A DNA stretch of 9,075 nt from an uncultured Treponema sp. (GTDB taxonomy: Bacteria; Spirochaetota; Spirochaetia; Treponematales; Treponemataceae). This document shows positions 5,241-9,075 of the stretch, one piece after another. The stretch's first letter is position 1. Every line of letters starts with the position of its first letter. The stretch lies in contig CALDWC010000166.1 in assembly GCA_937923945.1 (NCBI GenBank), forward strand, positions 1 through 9,075, written 5' to 3'. Made by a program: the position numbers and the translations under genes. The notes beneath the pieces are model-generated. The model did not search any database and had not been told where the DNA came from. It worked only from the letters and a program-made list of their open reading frames with translations.

Positions 5241-7990
5241 AAGAATCAAACCATACTTTTTTAGAAAAATTGTATTCAAAACCGAAAGTAATTATTGCGG
5301 TGATTACCGTGATTTCAATGTTCTTTGCGTTCCAACTTCCGAGAACCAAAATTGATAACAACAATTTTAACTTTATTCCCAAAGACGACCCGTCCCGTGT
5401 TGCCAACGACGAAGTCGCAAAAATCTTCGGTGAAGAAACCCCCATTCTCATCGGCGTTGAACGAAAATATAACACCGTATTCGATGCGGATTTTATCGAT
5501 CAGTTGCGCAAAATAGACGCGGAGCTTTTAGCATTACCGATGGTTAAACGGACGGTGTCGATTTTAAATACCAACCATATGCACGGAGTTGACGGGGCGA
5601 TGGTTGCAAGCCCGCTTATCGATGAAAATTATACGGGAAGCGATGCGGAAATTAAAGCCGTGAAATATAAGCTCCGCGATTGGAACGAAATGTATTCACG
5701 CACGCTCGTTTCGGACGACTTTAAAGCCGTGCAGTTTGTGGTGTTTTTATCAATCGGCAGTGAAGAAGCGGGAACCCCCGAAGTTTTAACCGTTTGCCGT
5801 AAAGCCTTGGATATTGCACGAAACTGGGATTTTCCCGACTCAAAAGTATATGTAACCGGTGCACCGGTAATCAGCGAAATGGTAAACCAGGCAACCGCCC
5901 ACGATTTGGCATTTTTGGTGCCGATTGTTATTTGTGTTGTCATCGGTGTTTTATACCTTTCATTCCGCCGAATTTTAGGTGTCGTTCTGCCGCTTTTAAC
6001 GGTTTTACTTTCCGTTGACTGGGCGGTCGGAGCAATGGCGCTTTTTGGGATAAAACTTTCCATTTTGTCAACCGTTATGCCGGTTATTTTGGTAGCGGTC
6101 GGCAGCGCATACGGCATTCACGTGGTAAGCCATTACTTTGACGAAATGGGCGTATACACGAGAGAGTTGAGCCGCGAAGAATATACGGCGGTTATCATTG
6201 CGGGTATGCGGCGGATTATGTGGCCGGTATTTTTAGCGGCGCTTACCACCTTTGCCGGTTTTGTGTCGTTCTGTTTTACTTCGGTGGTGCCGATTGCACA
6301 ATTCGGTATTTTTTCGAGTTTCGGCGTTATCGCCGCATTCGTTATCGCCGTGCTGCTCATTCCGGCAATTTTGATTCTCGCCGGACCGAAAGCGTTTGTC
6401 CGTAAAAATAAGCTGGTTCATGAAGAAACTAAACTGGATACTGCAATCGCAAAAACACTGATGGTGATTACCTCGCATAAACGCACGGTGCTTTTTTTCT
6501 TTTTGCTTGCTTTGATAATTTCAGCATATTTCAGCCGCTCCATTGTGATTGACAACGTTCTCGTAGAATATTTCAAAAACGATCCGACGGTTGCCGATGC
6601 GGATAACTTTGTCCGCGAAAAATTTGCCGGTGCAAAAGAAATTTCACTCATTATACAATCGGACAAAGAAAATGCGGTCGTTCGCCCCGATGTCCTTTTA
6701 GCGGTTGAAAATTTTTCTCAGTATTTTTCCGCCTATCCCGAAGTGGGAAAAATTACCTCGATTGCCCCACTCATTAAACGCATTAATCAAGTTTTAAACT
6801 CCGATGCTTCCCCCAAAGGCTTACAGCCCCGCGATGCGTTTGCGGAAAACGGCGATGAATCTGACGACGGTTTCGGTGAGTTGGGAGATTTCAGCGATTT
6901 GGAGAACGACGCTGCCAAAGGAGCGGATGATGATTGGGGCGACTTCGGAGATTTATTACCCGTTGATGACACCGGCAGCAATGAAAGCAAAACTATCGAT
7001 GATGCCGCGTCTGAACGGGAAACAGCCCAAGTCGAACACTTAAAAAATTTGAAATTTTTTGATTTTATAAAATATCTTGACGAAGCGGTAAAAGAAGCCC
7101 CTTCGACCGAAAATTTACAGGCGACCGAATTGGTTCAATCGCTGACGGAAAAAGTAAATTACAACGGTTTGGCATATTATGAAATTCCGCACGAACCGCA
7201 AAAATACGGCAAAACCGACATAGAAGGCTTACAGCAAGTTATCAATGACTACCTCATATTGCTGGCTTCAAACGTGGACGGTTTTGTCGACCACGCGCTT
7301 AATCCGAAAGTCCAGCGAGTTATGATTCAACTTCGCACGAAAGGACAAATCGACACCGAAAAAGTGGTCTCCGACATGCAAAAGTATATTGATGCGAATT
7401 TTCCGAGTGATGTTACCGTAAAAATCGCCGGCAGCTCGCTCATCGAACAGTCGCTGAATAGTTTAGTGGTCAGCTCACAGTTTATATCACTTGCAATTTC
7501 GCTCGCGATTGTATTTATGATTTTGAGCATATACTACCGCTCCATTTTCGCAGGTATTATCGGAAGTCTCCCGCTCATTTTATCCATTTTGGTCAATTTC
7601 GCCATTATGGCATTGTTCGGTATTAAGGTAAATATCGGAACGGCGCTCGTCGCAAGTTTTGCAATCGGTATCGGCATTGATTACACCATTCACTATTTGG
7701 ATGCGTATCACCGCGAAATTATTACACCCGATAATCCCGATTTTTTGTATAAAACCTTTTACGGTTCCGGCAAGGCGATTATCTTTAACGCTATTTCGGT
7801 CGGAGCGGGATTTGCCGTTCTTATTTTTTCCGATTTCCGTATTTTGTCCGACTTGGGCTTTTTGATTTGCCTCGTGATGCTGGTTAGCTCACTGTCCGCG
7901 TTGACCATTCTTCCGGTTCTTTTAAATACGTTGAAACCAAAGTTTATCAAAAAGGTTTTTAAAAGAGACGGGCAAAAGGCAAAACAATAG
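5237..7990 (+). CDS. RND/MMPL-family exporter (HAE3-like)
   Basis: A 917-residue inner-membrane transporter with the duplicated RND fold. One membrane helix at about residues 14-31 is followed by a large periplasmic loop (about 32-220), then about five helices (222-385). The second half repeats this: a helix at about 417-433, a large loop (about 434-750) and a helix bundle (about 752-905). The second half has the proton-relay-like pair Asp815-Tyr816 in GIGIDYTIHYLDAYH. The equivalent first-half site is VGSAYGIHVVSHYFDE, with Ala291 in place of the acid. Family knowledge suggests proton-driven export of lipid-like or hydrophobic substrates. The second periplasmic loop carries a very acidic, low-complexity insert at about 537-595. 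The start has GAGGA 4 bases before the ATG. A LolA-like gene follows 72 bases downstream, so the pair probably works in moving a lipid or lipoprotein toward the outer membrane. The substrate is unknown. Confidence 0.88.
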   Translation: MKESNHTFLEKLYSKPKVIIAVITVISMFFAFQLPRTKIDNNNFNFIPKDDPSRVANDEVAKIFGEETPILIGVERKYNTVFDADFIDQLRKIDAELLALPMVKRTVSILNTNHMHGVDGAMVASPLIDENYTGSDAEIKAVKYKLRDWNEMYSRTLVSDDFKAVQFVVFLSIGSEEAGTPEVLTVCRKALDIARNWDFPDSKVYVTGAPVISEMVNQATAHDLAFLVPIVICVVIGVLYLSFRRILGVVLPLLTVLLSVDWAVGAMALFGIKLSILSTVMPVILVAVGSAYGIHVVSHYFDEMGVYTRELSREEYTAVIIAGMRRIMWPVFLAALTTFAGFVSFCFTSVVPIAQFGIFSSFGVIAAFVIAVLLIPAILILAGPKAFVRKNKLVHEETKLDTAIAKTLMVITSHKRTVLFFFLLALIISAYFSRSIVIDNVLVEYFKNDPTVADADNFVREKFAGAKEISLIIQSDKENAVVRPDVLLAVENFSQYFSAYPEVGKITSIAPLIKRINQVLNSDASPKGLQPRDAFAENGDESDDGFGELGDFSDLENDAAKGADDDWGDFGDLLPVDDTGSNESKTIDDAASERETAQVEHLKNLKFFDFIKYLDEAVKEAPSTENLQATELVQSLTEKVNYNGLAYYEIPHEPQKYGKTDIEGLQQVINDYLILLASNVDGFVDHALNPKVQRVMIQLRTKGQIDTEKVVSDMQKYIDANFPSDVTVKIAGSSLIEQSLNSLVVSSQFISLAISLAIVFMILSIYYRSIFAGIIGSLPLILSILVNFAIMALFGIKVNIGTALVASFAIGIGIDYTIHYLDAYHREIITPDNPDFLYKTFYGSGKAIIFNAISVGAGFAVLIFSDFRILSDLGFLICLVMLVSSLSALTILPVLLNTLKPKFIKKVFKRDGQKAKQ

Positions 7991-7994
7991 AAAC

Positions 7995-8020
7995 GAACGC
8001 AGCGAATTTTCGCTGCGTTC
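7995..8020 (+). other. Perfect intercistronic hairpin between exporter and LolA-like genes
   Basis: GAACGCAGCG (7995-8004) is the exact reverse complement of CGCTGCGTTC (8011-8020) with a 6-base loop. No uridine run follows (the next bases are TCCCGCC), so full termination is unlikely. It more likely stabilises the exporter mRNA end or sets the ratio of the two products by processing or partial attenuation. Confidence 0.65.
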
Positions 8021-8062
8021 TCCCGCCAAGAAAAACCTCTAACCGAGGTGAAGGAGTTTTAG

Positions 8063-8836
8063 ATGAAAAAAATGATTAGTATTGTCGTTGCGGCGCTTAT
8101 GATGTTTTCCGTTGCAGCGGTAACCCCCGAAGAAGTGTTGGAAAAGGCTCGAACACAAACCACGGTTAAAACGATGGCAAGTGATGCCGAAGTGAATATT
8201 CAAGCGCCGATCGGTAATACGATTGAAATTCTCAAGCTGCGCCAGTACACCGGTAAAGATGCAAACGATTTACAGTCGTCGATGATGATTTTTATGGGAC
8301 CGCCGAAACATAAGAATACTCGCTTTTTGATGATTGAACGTGCAGACGGTTCAAATGACCAGCGCGTATTTTTGCCGTCAATGGGCAAATCCAGACGGAT
8401 TGCAACCGAAGCGGAAGGGAACAATGCGTTTTTTGGAACGGATTTTTCCTATAACGATATTGCATTTATGAGTCGAGCAATTTCGTTGGATACGCATACT
8501 TTTTTGCCGGAAGAAACCTACAACGGCATCGAATGCTACGTAATCGAATCCGTACCGAAAAACAAAAAAGATGCTTACTCGAAAAGCATCTGCAAAATTG
8601 CAAAATCAAACAATTTGCTTTTGTGTGCCGAGTTTTTCGACAAAAAAGGCAAAGCGGTAAAACTCATTGAGCTGTTAAATTACAAGAATATCGACGGTGT
8701 TGACACGCCGATGGATGTGAAAATGACCACCTATGCAACGCAATCTTCAACAGTGATTTCCATTAAAAAAATCCAGTATGGACTAAAAATTCCGTCGAGC
8801 GTTTTTACCACACGGTACCTTGAAACCGGAAAATAA
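8063..8836 (+). CDS. Periplasmic LolA-like outer-membrane lipoprotein-sorting protein
   Basis: A 257-residue exported protein. The signal peptide MKKMISIVVAALMMFSVAA has a likely cleavage after Ala18 or Ala19 and no lipobox cysteine. The mature part matches the LolA-like family often annotated as outer membrane lipoprotein-sorting protein. Visible hallmarks are MIFMGPPKHKNTRFLMIE, then DQRVFLPSMGKSRRI, and the highly typical AFFGTDFSYNDI at 122-133. The C-terminal half (IECYVIESVPK, then YSKSICKIAKSNN) matches the beta-sheet layers that form a hydrophobic cavity for acyl chains. Such proteins frequently sit beside MMPL/RND exporters, as here, and probably pass an acylated or hydrophobic substrate across the periplasm. 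It is not classical LolA, which is shorter and acts with LolCDE. AAGGAG at 8051-8056 lies 6 bases before the ATG. A terminator follows the stop. Confidence 0.87.
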   Translation: MKKMISIVVAALMMFSVAAVTPEEVLEKARTQTTVKTMASDAEVNIQAPIGNTIEILKLRQYTGKDANDLQSSMMIFMGPPKHKNTRFLMIERADGSNDQRVFLPSMGKSRRIATEAEGNNAFFGTDFSYNDIAFMSRAISLDTHTFLPEETYNGIECYVIESVPKNKKDAYSKSICKIAKSNNLLLCAEFFDKKGKAVKLIELLNYKNIDGVDTPMDVKMTTYATQSSTVISIKKIQYGLKIPSSVFTTRYLETGK

Positions 8837-8849
8837 TAAAAAACCGATT

Positions 8850-8881
8850 GAGTCGGCAGCAATATGCCGGCTCTTTTTTTT
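8850..8881 (+). terminator. Intrinsic terminator of the exporter operon
   Basis: GAGTCGGCA (8850-8858) pairs with TGCCGGCTC (8865-8873), nine pairs including one G-U, with a 6-base loop, followed at once by eight T (8874-8881). It lies 13 bases after the LolA-like stop codon. Confidence 0.9.
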
Positions 8882-8900
8882 GTCACTATGAACACGCAAA

Positions 8901-8955
8901 TTTTACAAAAACTTTACAGATGCTTTACATAATCTTTACAATTGATACCTACAAT
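8901..8955 (+). promoter_or_regulatory. Pho-box-like array of four 11-bp direct repeats plus -10 element
   Basis: TTTACA occurs at 8902, 8913, 8924 and 8935, exactly 11 bp apart. With the preceding base the units are (T/C)TTTACA separated by 4-bp spacers (AAAA, GATG, TAAT). This is the geometry of PhoB/PhoP-type boxes: E. coli PhoB sites are 7 bp plus 4 bp, and Bacillus PhoP sites are TT(A/T/C)ACA with 11-bp spacing. TACAAT at 8950-8955 forms a -10 with 9 bp between it and the last repeat, and there is no -35, as expected for an activator-dependent promoter. Predicted start of transcription is near 8962. Confidence 0.65.
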
Positions 8956-8961
8956 ATATTT

Positions 8962-9019
8962 GCAACGTGCGGTACTACTTTTATATTTTAAGGAGATACC
9001 ATTTGGTACTGTACGTTGC
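8962..9019 (+). promoter_or_regulatory. Long leader hairpin in the 5' untranslated region
   Basis: GCAACGTGCGGTAC (8962-8975) pairs along its full length with GTACTGTACGTTGC (9006-9019), 14 pairs including two G-U. Two further inner pairs extend it to 8977/9004. The roughly 26-base loop presents AAGGAG (8990-8995). The 5' arm begins at the predicted transcription start. It could stabilise the mRNA or gate translation. I do not recognise a known riboswitch. Confidence 0.55.
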
Positions 9020-9026
9020 CTTTTAG
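9003..9026 (+). CDS. Possible 7-codon leader peptide
   Basis: A TTG start at 9003 has AAGGAG (8990-8995) with a 7-base spacer and reads M-V-L-Y-V-A-F then TAG. The stop at 9024-9026 overlaps the AGGAGG (9025-9030) of the next gene, which would allow translational coupling. Its 5' half lies in the 3' arm of the leader hairpin. Short frames arise easily by chance, so this is only a candidate. Confidence 0.3.
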   Translation: MVLYVAF

Positions 9027-9037
9027 GAGGGATAGTT

Positions 9038-9075
9038 ATGGATAAGCATTATCTGACAAAGACGGAAAAATTTTG
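9038..9075 (+). CDS. Start of an unidentified gene, cut by the right window edge
   Basis: ATG at 9038 is preceded by a strong AGGAGG (9025-9030) with 7 bases of spacing, and the frame MDKHYLTKTEKF stays open to the edge. Twelve residues are too few to name a family. The Pho-box-like array upstream suggests, by inference only, a phosphate-related gene such as a transporter component or phosphatase, or a regulator in that response. Confidence 0.6.
   Translation, partial: MDKHYLTKTEKF

Noticed and set aside
5629..6117. 162-codon open frame on the minus strand
   Set aside because: It is antisense to transmembrane segments of the exporter. The Thr/Ile/Ser-rich translation is typical of a mirrored hydrophobic coding region.
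7995..8020. Intrinsic terminator between exporter and LolA-like genes
   Set aside because: The stem is perfect but no uridine run follows, and the downstream gene has no clear promoter of its own, so I call it an intercistronic hairpin.
8901..8940. CRISPR or simple tandem repeat
   Set aside because: The units are only 6-7 bp with 4-5 bp gaps, there are no spacers of CRISPR size, and the position before a -10 element fits transcription factor sites.

Overview
The window looks like chromosomal DNA from a host-associated spirochaete, most probably an oral-type Treponema. This rests on moderate GC, long A/T runs between genes, strong purine-rich ribosome binding sites, and gene families typical of treponemes: a DUF2804 protein, a membrane-anchored TPR protein, a long-chain acyl-CoA synthetase, and an RND exporter paired with a LolA-like protein. 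No database search was possible, so the genus is an inference.

Layout. Bases 1-400 hold no intact gene. Minus strand 160->1 reads as the N-terminus of a protein if two A6 runs each gain one base, so it is probably a frameshifted gene running off the left edge. A plus-strand DUF2804 gene (419-1486) follows, possibly leaderless. It converges, with a 17-bp gap, on a minus-strand membrane-anchored TPR gene (1504-2412). Bases 2413-2699 have no gene but several strong inverted repeats. A minus-strand AMP-forming acyl-CoA synthetase (2700-4439) follows. A plus-strand secreted NlpC/P60 cell-wall hydrolase (4554-5066) is transcribed divergently from it, from a near-consensus sigma-70 promoter.

Bases 5067-5236 contain an imperfect direct repeat and a promoter for a two-gene operon: a 917-residue MMPL/RND exporter (5237-7990) and a periplasmic LolA-like protein (8063-8836). 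The operon ends in a clear intrinsic terminator. Known pairings of these families suggest that the exporter moves a lipid-like or lipoprotein-like substrate, with the LolA-like protein as periplasmic partner. The substrate cannot be read from sequence.

The last 190 bases are the most notable. Four CTTTACA-type heptamers repeat at exactly 11-bp steps, as in PhoB/PhoP boxes, 9 bp before a -10 element with no -35. Next come a leader with a 14-16 bp hairpin, a tiny RBS-equipped open frame ending inside the next gene's Shine-Dalgarno, and the first 12 codons of a gene cut by the window edge. This looks like a phosphate-type activator-dependent promoter with possible extra control in the leader.

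Most of the window is ordinary core or semi-core chromosome. I found no mobile element, CRISPR array, tRNA or rRNA.
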